Assembly (NCBI GenBank): GCA_035483935.1
Contig: DATHPK010000274.1
Coordinates: 1-7,333, forward strand
From: Bog-473 sp035483935
GTDB lineage: Bacteria > Actinomycetota > Acidimicrobiia > Acidimicrobiales > RAAP-2
Length of the DNA: 7,333 nucleotides
Direction: 5' to 3'
Part shown: piece by piece, positions 1-5,888 of the stretch
Position numbering within the stretch: position 1 is the stretch's first letter
Layout of the letters: the number at the start of each line of letters is the position of its first letter
Position numbers and translations under genes: made by a program
Notes under the pieces: model-generated
Database searches by the model: none
Seen by the model: only the letters and a program-made list of their open reading frames with translations
Told to the model about the DNA's origin: nothing

Positions 1-600
1 TGCTACAAGGACGCGGCCGAGGATCCGCTGGCCAAGGAGAACCCACCGCTCACCACCGTCAACTGGGAGCAGGCGCCGGTGAGCCGGCCGGAGTCGACGC
101 TCATCGGTTCGATGTACCAGTCCGTCGGAGCCAAGGCCGACACGGTGGTCACCGACTCCTCGCTGTGGTTCTACGACGGCTGCAACCTCACCGACGGCCA
201 GAGTTTCCCCCAGACGATCATGGGCGAGTACGACCGCTACGTGCCGGGGCTCCCCGGGCCGCGCAACGCGGACGTGCTGGCGCACTCGCCGGTTCCTGGA
301 CAGCACAACTGGTCCGACATGACCTACTTCACGGCCGCCGGCAACGGCGGCGGCGTGCTGGCGAGCGGTTCGGCGAGCTTCGTGGGCCAGCTCTCCCACA
401 CGGGCCTGATCCCGCCGAACGTGGTCCCAGGTCCCGTTCCCGGCGTCAGTGACATCTTCAACCGCGCCATGGAGAACCTCTACGGCCGCTTCGGCCTGGG
501 TCCCGCCAGTTCGTACGGCAGTTCGGGCGGCAATTGGAGCGCGGCCTACACCGGTGCGGCTGCGTCCGCCGCCAGCGCCGCCGGCACCGTTTCGGCCTGA
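1..600 (+). CDS. N,N-dimethylformamidase beta-subunit-like protein, C-terminal part (5' truncated)
   Basis: The frame is open from base 1, so the gene begins upstream of the window; only the last 199 residues are here, and the methionine-like GTG codon at 79 is internal. Visible segments are CYKDAAEDPLA at the left edge, then VNWEQAPVSRPESTLIGSMY, then HNWSDMTYFTAAGNGGGVLA with ASGSASFVGQL. This order (a CYKD-type segment, an 'NRPE..LIG.MY' segment, then 'SDMT.yTA..G.GVfA.Gs') is what I recall for the large C-terminal domain of the N,N-dimethylformamidase beta subunit family. The true enzyme hydrolyses dimethylformamide, but many actinobacterial members are uncharacterised and substrate cannot be assigned here. 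The last 40 residues are rich in Gly, Ser and Ala with no motif. No catalytic residues can be judged because the N-terminal portion is missing. Family call fairly secure, function unknown. Confidence 0.72.
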   Translation, partial: CYKDAAEDPLAKENPPLTTVNWEQAPVSRPESTLIGSMYQSVGAKADTVVTDSSLWFYDGCNLTDGQSFPQTIMGEYDRYVPGLPGPRNADVLAHSPVPGQHNWSDMTYFTAAGNGGGVLASGSASFVGQLSHTGLIPPNVVPGPVPGVSDIFNRAMENLYGRFGLGPASSYGSSGGNWSAAYTGAAASAASAAGTVSA

Positions 601-606
601 TCAGGC
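595..606. repeat. 12-bp perfect palindrome over a stop codon
   Basis: GCCTGATCAGGC reads the same on both strands and contains the TGA stop (598-600) of the formamidase-like gene. With no loop it cannot form a normal hairpin in RNA, so it is either a chance palindrome or a protein-binding site. Confidence 0.3.
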
Positions 607-640
607 AGGTTCCGCTTCGTCCGCCAGCCGCGACGCGCCC

Positions 641-657
641 GTTGCGCGGCACGCAAC
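641..657 (+). other. Small hairpin between formamidase-like gene and DUF3048 gene
   Basis: GTTGCG (641-646) and CGCAAC (652-657) form a perfect 6-bp stem with the 5-nt loop CGGCA, 41 nt after the stop of the upstream gene. No T-run follows, so it would be a weak or factor-dependent terminator at best. The heptamer GCAACCG also occurs twice close by, at 653-659 and 664-670, about one helical turn apart. Confidence 0.3.
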
Positions 658-707
658 CGGTCTGCAACCGACCCTTCGAGTGCCACCACTTTTGGGCGCC
701 GCCCACC

Positions 708-713
708 TACGAT
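708..713 (+). promoter_or_regulatory. Possible -10 element for the DUF3048 lipoprotein gene
   Basis: TACGAT fits the actinobacterial -10 pattern TANNNT and lies 12 nt before the ATG at 726, which would give a very short or absent leader. That agrees with the lack of a Shine-Dalgarno sequence before this ATG. No convincing -35 hexamer is visible at 16-18 bp upstream, so this is tentative. Confidence 0.27.
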
Positions 714-725
714 CGTGACGCCGAA

Positions 726-1802
726 ATGAAGAACCCCGCCGCACATCGCACCCGGGCCCGCCGTTCGCTCGCTTGGGGTGCCCTGGCTTCGGCCGGAATC
801 GCCGGGCTGTTGTTGAGCGCCTGCTCCTCCGATCCTCCCCACAAGGCCGCGCTGAAACCGAAGCCGACCACCACGACGACCACCGCCGCGCCGAAGCCGA
901 CGTGCCCGCTCACCGGTCTGCCCGCGCCGAACGGCACCGTGCCCCAGCGACCTGCCATGGCGGTGAAGATCGATAACTATCCGGACGGGCGTCCCCAGGC
1001 CGGCCTGGACAAGGCCGACATCGTGTTCGAGGAGCCGGTGGAGGGCGGTATCACCCGCTACGCCGCCGTTTTCCAGTGCCAGGACGCCGCCCTCATCGGC
1101 CCGGCCCGTTCGGCCCGCAACATCGACATCGGCATCCTCGGGCAGCTGGGCAACCCGCTCGAAGCGCACGTGGGGGGTATCAACCCGGTCATCGCGAACA
1201 TCGACGCCTCGCCCATCGTCGACGTCAACCTCGGTGCGTCCGACTCGCTCATGATCCACCCCGCCGGCCGGGTGCCGCCCGACGCCGACTTCACGTCGAC
1301 CTCCATCGTCTACGGCACCCACCCCACCATGAACACGCCGCCCCAGCCGCTGTTCAGCTACTCCCCGACGCCTCCGGGAGCCGGCACGCCCGTGTCGACC
1401 GTCAACATCCCGTTCTCCGGGACCTCCAACGTCACGTGGAAGTGGAACGCCACGACCAACACGTTCCAGCGCTTCTACAACGGGCTACAGCCCGACATGC
1501 TGGTCGGCGGCGCGCAGAACCAGACGCCGAACGTCGTCGTGCAGTACGTGCAGATCAGCTACGGCCCCTGGGTCGAGAACTCAGAGGGCGGGCTCGAGGT
1601 GCAGGCGGACCTGTATCCCAACGCGAGTGGCGCGGCGATGATCTACCGCAACGGACAGGCCTTCCAGGCCACGTGGCACCGCGGCGCCCTGGGCTCACCG
1701 ACGCAGTTCGTGAACGCGTTCGGCGTCCCGATCCCGCTGGAGCCGGGCACGACGTGGGTGGAGTTGGTGCCGAGCACCGTCGCCGTCACTTCAACCCCCT
1801 AA
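726..1802 (+). CDS. DUF3048 (YerB-like) domain lipoprotein
   Basis: A 358-residue predicted lipoprotein. The N terminus has basic residues (RTRARR, 8-13), a hydrophobic stretch (15-30) and the lipobox L30-S31-A32-C33, so C33 should be lipidated and the protein held on the outer face of the membrane. A Pro/Thr/Lys linker with six consecutive threonines (48-53) follows. The first DUF3048-type domain starts near CPLTG (60-64), with VKIDNYPDGRPQAG (80-93), FEEPVEGGITRYAAVF (101-116) and GPARSARNIDI (125-135). A second domain near the C terminus ends in a segment around GTTWVELVP, typical of the family's C-terminal half. Relatives include Bacillus YerB; their biochemical role is not established. 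The ATG at 726 is chosen because it gives a proper signal peptide; an in-frame start at 534 would put 64 unrelated residues in front and overlap the upstream gene. It converges on the methyltransferase gene, 33 bp away. Confidence 0.88.
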   Translation: MKNPAAHRTRARRSLAWGALASAGIAGLLLSACSSDPPHKAALKPKPTTTTTTAAPKPTCPLTGLPAPNGTVPQRPAMAVKIDNYPDGRPQAGLDKADIVFEEPVEGGITRYAAVFQCQDAALIGPARSARNIDIGILGQLGNPLEAHVGGINPVIANIDASPIVDVNLGASDSLMIHPAGRVPPDADFTSTSIVYGTHPTMNTPPQPLFSYSPTPPGAGTPVSTVNIPFSGTSNVTWKWNATTNTFQRFYNGLQPDMLVGGAQNQTPNVVVQYVQISYGPWVENSEGGLEVQADLYPNASGAAMIYRNGQAFQATWHRGALGSPTQFVNAFGVPIPLEPGTTWVELVPSTVAVTSTP

Positions 1803-1835
1803 CGCGCTGCGCCGCCGCCGGGCCCAGCCGCCGCC

Positions 1836-2750
1836 TCACATCGGCTTTCGCGCCACCACCGCGAGCAACAGGCACTCCTCGGCCGCTGCGAACACGCCCG
1901 GGTGCGCGCTCGCCTCGGCCTCGTCGAAGCATCCGGCCGCGTAGCCCGAGCGCATGAGGTTGAGGCCCTTGCACTCGGTCACCTCGAACCCGGCCCGCTC
2001 GAGCTTGGTCACCAGCTGCGACGGCCCGTACTCGATCTTGTGGTCGTGGTTCATCGGCTCGTCGGAGCGCAGCCGCCAGACCGGGCCGTTCGGCGTGTCC
2101 AGGCAGAACCAGCCGCCGGGCGAGAGGACCCTGAAGGCCTCGCGCACCACGGTGTCGCCGTCGGCCTCCGAAACATGCTCGATCGTCTGGCCGCTGTACA
2201 CCATGTCAAAGGTCCCGTCGCCATAGCGGCCGAGGTCGACCATGGAGTGGAACGCGAACTCGACCGGTCCCAGCTCGGAGAGGACGGGCTCGCCGCTCGA
2301 GCCGCCCTGGTAGATCTCGTCGCGCTCCTGAACCGGCAGGTCGACGACCACCAGGCGCTCGAAGGGGTACGGGTAGCCCAGATGGACCAGCGCCCCGTCG
2401 GGCAGGCCCTGGTGCGTCCCCCCGAGGTCGAGGATGCGCGGGGCCGGGGGCAGGCCGGCCACGAACTCGCTGCGGCTGACGTGCATGGAGAGAAGGACGT
2501 TGCCGATGGGCACGCGGCGGCGGAACTCTTCGGAGTGCGCCAGCATCTCGGCCACGCCGCGCCGGGACAGCTCACCGCTCGCCAGCTTGCGGGTGTAGTC
2601 GTCGGCGCCCTGCCCGTCCGGCTCTCGGTCGAGGATCACGTTGAACGCCATGCGCACCGACTGCTTCGGCGGCAGATAGCGGAAGGGGATGGTCGGCACG
2701 AAACGGTCGAGGACCCGATAGACGCGTCGCTTCCACGGCTCACCCGGCAT
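1836..2750 (-). CDS. Class I SAM-dependent methyltransferase with N-terminal DUF4214-like segment
   Basis: A 304-residue protein predicted to transfer a methyl group from S-adenosylmethionine; the substrate is unknown. Residues 32-78 (from about VRMAFNVILDREPDG to LAHSEEFRR) match the DUF4214 pattern: a helix ending 'iLgRepD..G', then 'LasGelsr..va..la.SeEf'. The Rossmann-like domain follows: motif I ILDLGGTHQG (106-115), an acidic residue after strand 2 in VVVDLP (D137), FDMVYSGQTIEHV (181-193) as motif II/post-II, and FRVLSPGGWFCLDTPNG (206-222), as in Methyltransf_11-type enzymes. Small DUF4214-type domains often accompany glycan-modifying enzymes, so a sugar or glycan substrate is a guess. 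The ATG at 2750 is preferred; an in-frame GTG at 2780 would add ten residues but begins only 14 nt past the large hairpin. Neither start has a good ribosome site. The gene is 122 nt downstream of recA on the same strand. Confidence 0.83.
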   Translation of the reverse strand: MPGEPWKRRVYRVLDRFVPTIPFRYLPPKQSVRMAFNVILDREPDGQGADDYTRKLASGELSRRGVAEMLAHSEEFRRRVPIGNVLLSMHVSRSEFVAGLPPAPRILDLGGTHQGLPDGALVHLGYPYPFERLVVVDLPVQERDEIYQGGSSGEPVLSELGPVEFAFHSMVDLGRYGDGTFDMVYSGQTIEHVSEADGDTVVREAFRVLSPGGWFCLDTPNGPVWRLRSDEPMNHDHKIEYGPSQLVTKLERAGFEVTECKGLNLMRSGYAAGCFDEAEASAHPGVFAAAEECLLLAVVARKPM

Positions 2751-2760
2751 CGCCCCATTC

Positions 2761-2774
2761 TGGCGGCTGCGCCA
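2761..2774 (-). other. Short hairpin just upstream of the methyltransferase start
   Basis: TGGCG and CGCCA (5-bp stem, 4-nt loop) lie 10 nt ahead of the ATG at 2750 on the minus strand. It may simply reflect GC content, but with the larger hairpin next to it the whole leader of this gene is structured. Confidence 0.25.
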
Positions 2775-2793
2775 CCCCACCCCGGCCCGGACG

Positions 2794-2846
2794 CGAAGCG
2801 CTCCGGACGATCACCCGAGGGGAGCGGGGATCGTCCGGAGGCTTCG
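2794..2846 (-). terminator. Long hairpin between recA and the methyltransferase gene, probable recA terminator
   Basis: An inverted repeat with a perfect 12-bp core: CTCCGGACGATC (2801-2812) pairs with GATCGTCCGGAG (2829-2840). It extends inward by CCCG/CGGG (2814-2817 with 2825-2828, skipping A2813) and outward by CGAAGC/GCTTCG (2794-2799 with 2841-2846, skipping G2800). That makes 22 base pairs with two single-base bulges and a 7-nt loop. It starts 27 bp after the recA stop. No T-run follows on either strand, so it is not a classical intrinsic terminator; GC-rich actinobacteria often use strong U-less stem-loops. It could also act as an mRNA 3'-end stabiliser or attenuator reducing read-through into the methyltransferase gene. 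Confidence 0.62.
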
Positions 2847-2872
2847 ACTTCCGCTGTGAGGGCGGGGTAGGG

Positions 2873-3931
2873 CTAGGACTCGAGCGAGATCGGCAGGTCG
2901 TCGGGGTCGACGACGGCGTCGCCGGCCTCGGCGTCTTCCTCCTTGGGCGCGAGCTGGTTGCGCACCCGCTCGTCGATCTCGGCCATCAGCTGCGGGTTCT
3001 CGGAGAGAAAGGTCTTCACGTTCTCGCGGCCCTGGCCGAGCTGCTCACCCTCGTAGGTGAACCAGGCACCGGACTTGTTCACGAAGCCGAGGTCGAGCGC
3101 GACGTCGAGCAACGACCCCTCGCGACTGATGCCCTTGCCGTACATGATGTCGAACTCGGCCTGCTTGAAGGGCGCCGCGCACTTGTTCTTCACGACCTTC
3201 ACCCGGGTGCGGTTGCCGGTCACGTCCGTCCCGTCCTTGATCGCCTCGATGCGGCGGATGTCGAGGCGGATCGACGAGTAGAACTTGAGCGCCCGGCCAC
3301 CGGGAGTGGTCTCGGGTGACCCGAACATCACGCCGATCTTCTCGCGCAGCTGGTTGATGAAGATGGCGATCGTGTCGGACTTCGACAGCGTTCCCGTCAG
3401 CTTGCGCAGCGCCTGCGACATGAGGCGCGCCTGGAGGCCGACGTGGGTGTCGCCCATCTCGCCTTCGATCTCGGCCCGCGGCGTGAGCGCCGCCACCGAG
3501 TCGATGACCAGGATGTCGAGCGCCCCGGAGCGGATGAGCATGTCGGCGATCTCGAGGGCCTGTTCACCCGTGTCGGGCTGGGAAATGAGGAGGTCGTCGA
3601 CGTTGACGCCGATGGCCCGGGCGTAGACGGGGTCCATGGCGTGCTCGGCGTCGACGTAGGCACAGATGCCGCCGTTGCGCTGCGCCTCGGCCACCGCGTG
3701 CATGGCCAGCGTCGACTTGCCCGACGATTCCGGCCCGTAGATCTCTACGATGCGCCCCCGGGGCAGGCCGCCGATGCCGAGCGCCAGGTCCAGCGAGAGC
3801 GCGCCAGTCGGGATGGACTCGATGGCCATGTTGAGGTTGTCACCCATCCGCATGACCGAGCCCTTGCCGAACTGCTTCTCGATCTGGCCCAGCGCCGCGT
3901 CCAGTGCCTTTTCCCGTTCCGATTCGGCCAT
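2873..3931 (-). CDS. recA: Recombinase RecA
   Basis: A 352-residue RecA, the usual length, which polymerises on single-stranded DNA, drives ATP-dependent strand exchange and stimulates LexA self-cleavage. Numbering matches E. coli RecA: Walker A GPESSGKST (66-74), catalytic E96 in DAEHAMDP (94-101), Walker B ILVID (140-144), loop L1 around EIEGEMGD (154-161), FINQLREKIG (191-200) with the ATP-sensing Q194, and loop L2 with F203 and ETTPGG (207-212). The C-terminal tail is acidic (KEEDAEAGD), as in other RecA proteins. No intein interrupts it. The ATG at 3931 is chosen because MAESEREKALDAAL is the typical RecA N terminus and AGGAG (minus strand 3942-3938) sits 6 nt ahead of it. The frame stays open far upstream, but that extension has no RecA similarity. 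A consensus LexA box lies 143 bp upstream. No recX follows; the next gene on this strand is a methyltransferase. Confidence 0.98.
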   Translation of the reverse strand: MAESEREKALDAALGQIEKQFGKGSVMRMGDNLNMAIESIPTGALSLDLALGIGGLPRGRIVEIYGPESSGKSTLAMHAVAEAQRNGGICAYVDAEHAMDPVYARAIGVNVDDLLISQPDTGEQALEIADMLIRSGALDILVIDSVAALTPRAEIEGEMGDTHVGLQARLMSQALRKLTGTLSKSDTIAIFINQLREKIGVMFGSPETTPGGRALKFYSSIRLDIRRIEAIKDGTDVTGNRTRVKVVKNKCAAPFKQAEFDIMYGKGISREGSLLDVALDLGFVNKSGAWFTYEGEQLGQGRENVKTFLSENPQLMAEIDERVRNQLAPKEEDAEAGDAVVDPDDLPISLES

Positions 3932-3937
3932 CCCTCT

Positions 3938-3942
3938 CTCCT
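3938..3942 (-). promoter_or_regulatory. recA ribosome binding site
   Basis: On the minus strand the purine-rich stretch AGAGGAGAGAGGG immediately precedes the ATG, with AGGAG at a 6-nt spacing. It fixes the recA start at 3931 despite the long in-frame opening upstream. Confidence 0.8.
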
Positions 3943-3946
3943 CTAT

Positions 3947-3967
3947 GTCTCTTTTCCGGTCTCTTTT
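3947..3967 (-). repeat. 9-bp direct repeat in the recA leader
   Basis: Read on the minus strand, AAAAGAGAC occurs twice with a 12-nt period (3967-3959 and 3955-3947) just upstream of the recA ribosome binding site. The stretch is strikingly purine-rich compared with its GC-rich surroundings. It may keep the translation start unstructured. Confidence 0.5.
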
Positions 3968-4067
3968 GCGAACTGTCTCGGTTTTCGTCACGGCCTCGTC
4001 CACCGCCGGCGCGGCGAGGACCCTACGGCGAGGGTGTGACGATCCCCGCTGCCTCTTCTTTCCCGTC

Positions 4068-4073
4068 ACCTTA
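4068..4073 (-). promoter_or_regulatory. Probable recA -10 element
   Basis: On the minus strand, TAAGGT fits TANNNT and directly follows the LexA box, so LexA bound there would cover the -10/-35 spacer. No good -35 hexamer is visible at the expected distance, which is common for actinobacterial promoters. Transcription would begin near 4061, giving a leader of about 130 nt before the recA ATG. Confidence 0.45.
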
Positions 4074-4074
4074 A

Positions 4075-4088
4075 CGAACATGTGTTCG
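4075..4088. promoter_or_regulatory. LexA (SOS) box
   Basis: CGAACATGTGTTCG matches the Gram-positive and actinobacterial LexA operator CGAACRNRYGTTYG at every position, with perfect CGAAC/GTTCG arms. It is 143 bp upstream of the recA ATG and 137 bp upstream of the divergent exported-protein gene. LexA repression of recA, relieved after DNA damage, is the expected role. Confidence 0.93.
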
Positions 4089-4112
4089 CAAGTCGTGGAT
4101 ACCTCCCGCTTG

Positions 4113-4124
4113 CCGACCGGTCGG
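4113..4124. promoter_or_regulatory. 12-bp palindrome in the divergent promoter region, possible operator
   Basis: CCGACCGGTCGG is a perfect palindrome between the LexA box and the exported-protein gene that starts at 4226. Palindromes with a GACCGGTC core are common among TetR-family operators in actinobacteria, but no regulator gene lies in this window. The short site could be chance in such GC-rich DNA. Confidence 0.35.
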
Positions 4125-4213
4125 TGAGGAACGGTCTCGCCCACGGCCGGCGCGACCGGGGGGTGCTTTGGTCGCGTGCGATGCTGGCGTGCTCCCTCCG
4201 GGGCGAGACAGAG

Positions 4214-4218
4214 AGGAG
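4214..4218 (+). promoter_or_regulatory. Ribosome binding site deciding a GTG start
   Basis: AGGAG lies 7 nt before GTG 4226, inside the purine run GAGAGGAGAGGAAGC. It selects this GTG over in-frame candidates further upstream, which would add about 48 residues and remove the signal peptide from the N terminus. Confidence 0.7.
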
Positions 4219-4225
4219 AGGAAGC

Positions 4226-4966
4226 GTGCTCGGACGAAGGCTGGCGGGCGGCGTGGCGCTCGTCGGTGGGCTGGGGCTGGCCGTGCTTCCCGGCGCACCC
4301 CCGGTCGCTGCCGCCCGCTCTAGCGCGCCCGACGCTTCGACGCTCTACAGGGAGGCACTGGCGACGACGAAGTCGTGGTCGGTCCACTACGTGTCGTCGT
4401 CGACCATCTCCCAGGTCTCGCTGCTCGAGACCGGTGACTCGGGCCCGGCCTCGGGCACGCAGAGCGTCGCCACCGGCAAGGGGGACCTGAGCGACACGAT
4501 CACCATCGACGTCATCGGCGGCCTCACCTACGTCAAGGGCAACGAAGGTGGGTTCCAGGCGCTGGTCGGCATGGACGCCGCCACGGCCCAACAGGTCGCG
4601 GGGCACTGGATCGAGTTCTCGACGACGAACGCGACGTTCGCACAGGTCGTCGCCGGCGTGCGCTCGCGCGACGTCGCCGACGAGCTCGAGCTCAAGGGCC
4701 CGCTCACCCTCGGGCACCCCACGACCCTCGACGGGATCGCCGTCGACACCATCGACGGCATGCAGACCTACGCCGCCCACAAGAGCGAACGCGTCGTCCT
4801 GTACGTCCGCGCCCGCGGCAGCCACGTCCCGGTCGAGGAGGACGCCGTGGACGCGAAGGACAAGGCCACCGGCACACTGCACGTCGCCTACTCCCATTGG
4901 GGGGAGACCGTGCGGCCCGAGGCCCCCCAGGGTGCGGAGCCGATCGGCCCGGTCAGCGCGGTCTGA
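4226..4966 (+). CDS. Exported protein, LppX/LprG-like fold suspected (paralog 1)
   Basis: A 246-residue secreted protein of unknown function. The N terminus is a signal peptide: RR at 4-5, a hydrophobic core (10-22), and a likely cut after A30 in VAAA. There is no lipobox cysteine. The mature part resembles its downstream neighbour along its length: W51-S-V-H, the ETGD stretch (68-71), VIGGLTYVKGN (96-106), an Ala-rich segment before W128, AQVVAG (139-144), ADELELKGP (151-159) and YSHWGE near the C terminus. The layout (repeated beta strands, 'G..YvkgN', then '..W..f') recalls the LppX/LprG/LolA-type lipid-carrying beta half-barrel, an impression not proven by any motif. The start is GTG 4226 because AGGAG (4214-4218) sits 7 nt ahead and a good signal peptide follows. 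It is divergent from recA and shares the intergenic region holding the LexA box. Confidence 0.8.
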   Translation: MLGRRLAGGVALVGGLGLAVLPGAPPVAAARSSAPDASTLYREALATTKSWSVHYVSSSTISQVSLLETGDSGPASGTQSVATGKGDLSDTITIDVIGGLTYVKGNEGGFQALVGMDAATAQQVAGHWIEFSTTNATFAQVVAGVRSRDVADELELKGPLTLGHPTTLDGIAVDTIDGMQTYAAHKSERVVLYVRARGSHVPVEEDAVDAKDKATGTLHVAYSHWGETVRPEAPQGAEPIGPVSAV

Positions 4967-5084
4967 GCTCCACAGGGGCCGAATCCGCCTGGAGCCCCGA
5001 ACATGGGAGAATACGGGTCCCCCATCCCCGGGCGGCCGAGCGCCGAGCGCGCCGCCGGTCCGGATCCCAGGAGAGTGAACCTGC

Positions 5085-5879
5085 ATGCGCCGCCCCCTTC
5101 CTGTTCGTACGACCGCGGTCGCCGCAGGCGTGGCGCTCCTCGCCGCGCTGTCAGCGCTCGGGGCGAATGCGGTGTCCGCCGGTGCGTCGGGCGCACCCAT
5201 CCGCAGCGCGCAGTCCGAGTACCAGGACGCCGTGAAGGCGGCGACGGACCAGAGCGTCCACTTTGCGACGGACGTGCTCCAGGGCAACGTCTCCCTGGAG
5301 CAGACAGGTGACGCCGGCGCCAGTACCGGTTCGGAGTCGCTGACCATCCGCAACGGGAAACAGACCGAGCAGATGAGCGCCGAGGTCGTCGGGAAGACCG
5401 GCTACGTGAAGGGCAACAAGACCGGCCTGCAGAACATCCTCGGCCTGACCGCCGCGCAATCGGGCAAGTACGCCGACCAGTGGCTCTCCTTCCCGATTTC
5501 CAATTCGAACCTGGCACAACTGGTGGCAGGGCTCCTGCGCTCACAGGTGGCCACCGAGCTCAGCTTCAGCGGCCCCTACACCTTCGTCCCCGACGCCACC
5601 GTGAACGGCCAGCATGCCCTCGGGATCAAGGGAATGGTCTCCACGTCCAACGGCAGCTCGGTACCCGAGATCCTCTACGTGCCCTCGACCGGCAAGCCGC
5701 TGCCGATCGAGGAGGTCACCAACCCGAATGCGAAGGCGCACGCCGCCACCATCCACGGCGACGTCGCCTTCTCCAACTGGGGTCAGCCGGTCTCGGTCCA
5801 GGCGCCTGCGCGCTCGGTGTCGCTCAGCAAGCTCGAACCGGCGTCCACCTCCGGCACGACCACGACCACCGGCGGCTAA
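5085..5879 (+). CDS. Exported protein, LppX/LprG-like fold suspected (paralog 2)
   Basis: A 264-residue secreted protein, clearly a paralog of the gene before it. Signal peptide: RR at 2-3 and R8, hydrophobic core (11-26), cleavage likely around residues 29-32 (ANA or VSA). Shared positions with paralog 1 include SVH (57-59), QTGD (73-76), VVGKTGYVKGN (101-111), W133, AQLVAG (144-149), ATELSFSGP (156-164), ILYVPSTGKPLPIEEV and FSNWGQ. It differs by a Thr/Gly-rich C-terminal tail (TTTTTGG) that paralog 1 lacks. No cysteine sits in the lipobox position, so it is probably not a lipoprotein. AGGAG (5069-5073) lies 11 nt before the ATG, a slightly long spacing; a GTG at 5075 is in another frame. 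It is 118 bp after paralog 1 and 9 bp before the macrodomain gene, so these probably form one transcription unit. Function unknown; ligand binding in the envelope is a guess. Confidence 0.82.
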   Translation: MRRPLPVRTTAVAAGVALLAALSALGANAVSAGASGAPIRSAQSEYQDAVKAATDQSVHFATDVLQGNVSLEQTGDAGASTGSESLTIRNGKQTEQMSAEVVGKTGYVKGNKTGLQNILGLTAAQSGKYADQWLSFPISNSNLAQLVAGLLRSQVATELSFSGPYTFVPDATVNGQHALGIKGMVSTSNGSSVPEILYVPSTGKPLPIEEVTNPNAKAHAATIHGDVAFSNWGQPVSVQAPARSVSLSKLEPASTSGTTTTTGG

Positions 5880-5888
5880 CGACCGGCG

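Noticed and set aside
546..1322. A 258-residue minus-strand frame across the DUF3048 gene.
   Set aside because: No recognisable motif and no ribosome site; the plus-strand frame carries a lipobox and DUF3048 motifs, so this is a shadow.
1902..2870. A 322-residue open frame on the + strand opposite the methyltransferase.
   Set aside because: Its composition (His, Arg, Val, Ala rich, no motif) is that of an antisense shadow; the minus-strand frame has clear SAM-binding motifs.
4021..4034. Small CCCT/AGGG hairpin in the recA leader as a possible riboswitch or attenuator.
   Set aside because: A 4-bp stem is expected by chance, and there is no riboswitch-like conserved core.
4996..5032. Imperfect inverted repeat between the two exported paralogs (CCCG/CGGG and ATGGG/CCCAT).
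   Set aside because: Short stems interrupted by a 3-nt internal loop and a 13-nt apical loop; not strong enough to call a terminator.
3932..5353. The recA reading frame stays open for about 1.4 kb upstream, including a GTG near 4067 that would add a basic N-terminal extension.
   Set aside because: The extension has no RecA similarity, crosses the LexA box and two opposing genes, and the ATG at 3931 has a strong ribosome site and the typical RecA N terminus. Long open frames are common in such GC-rich DNA.
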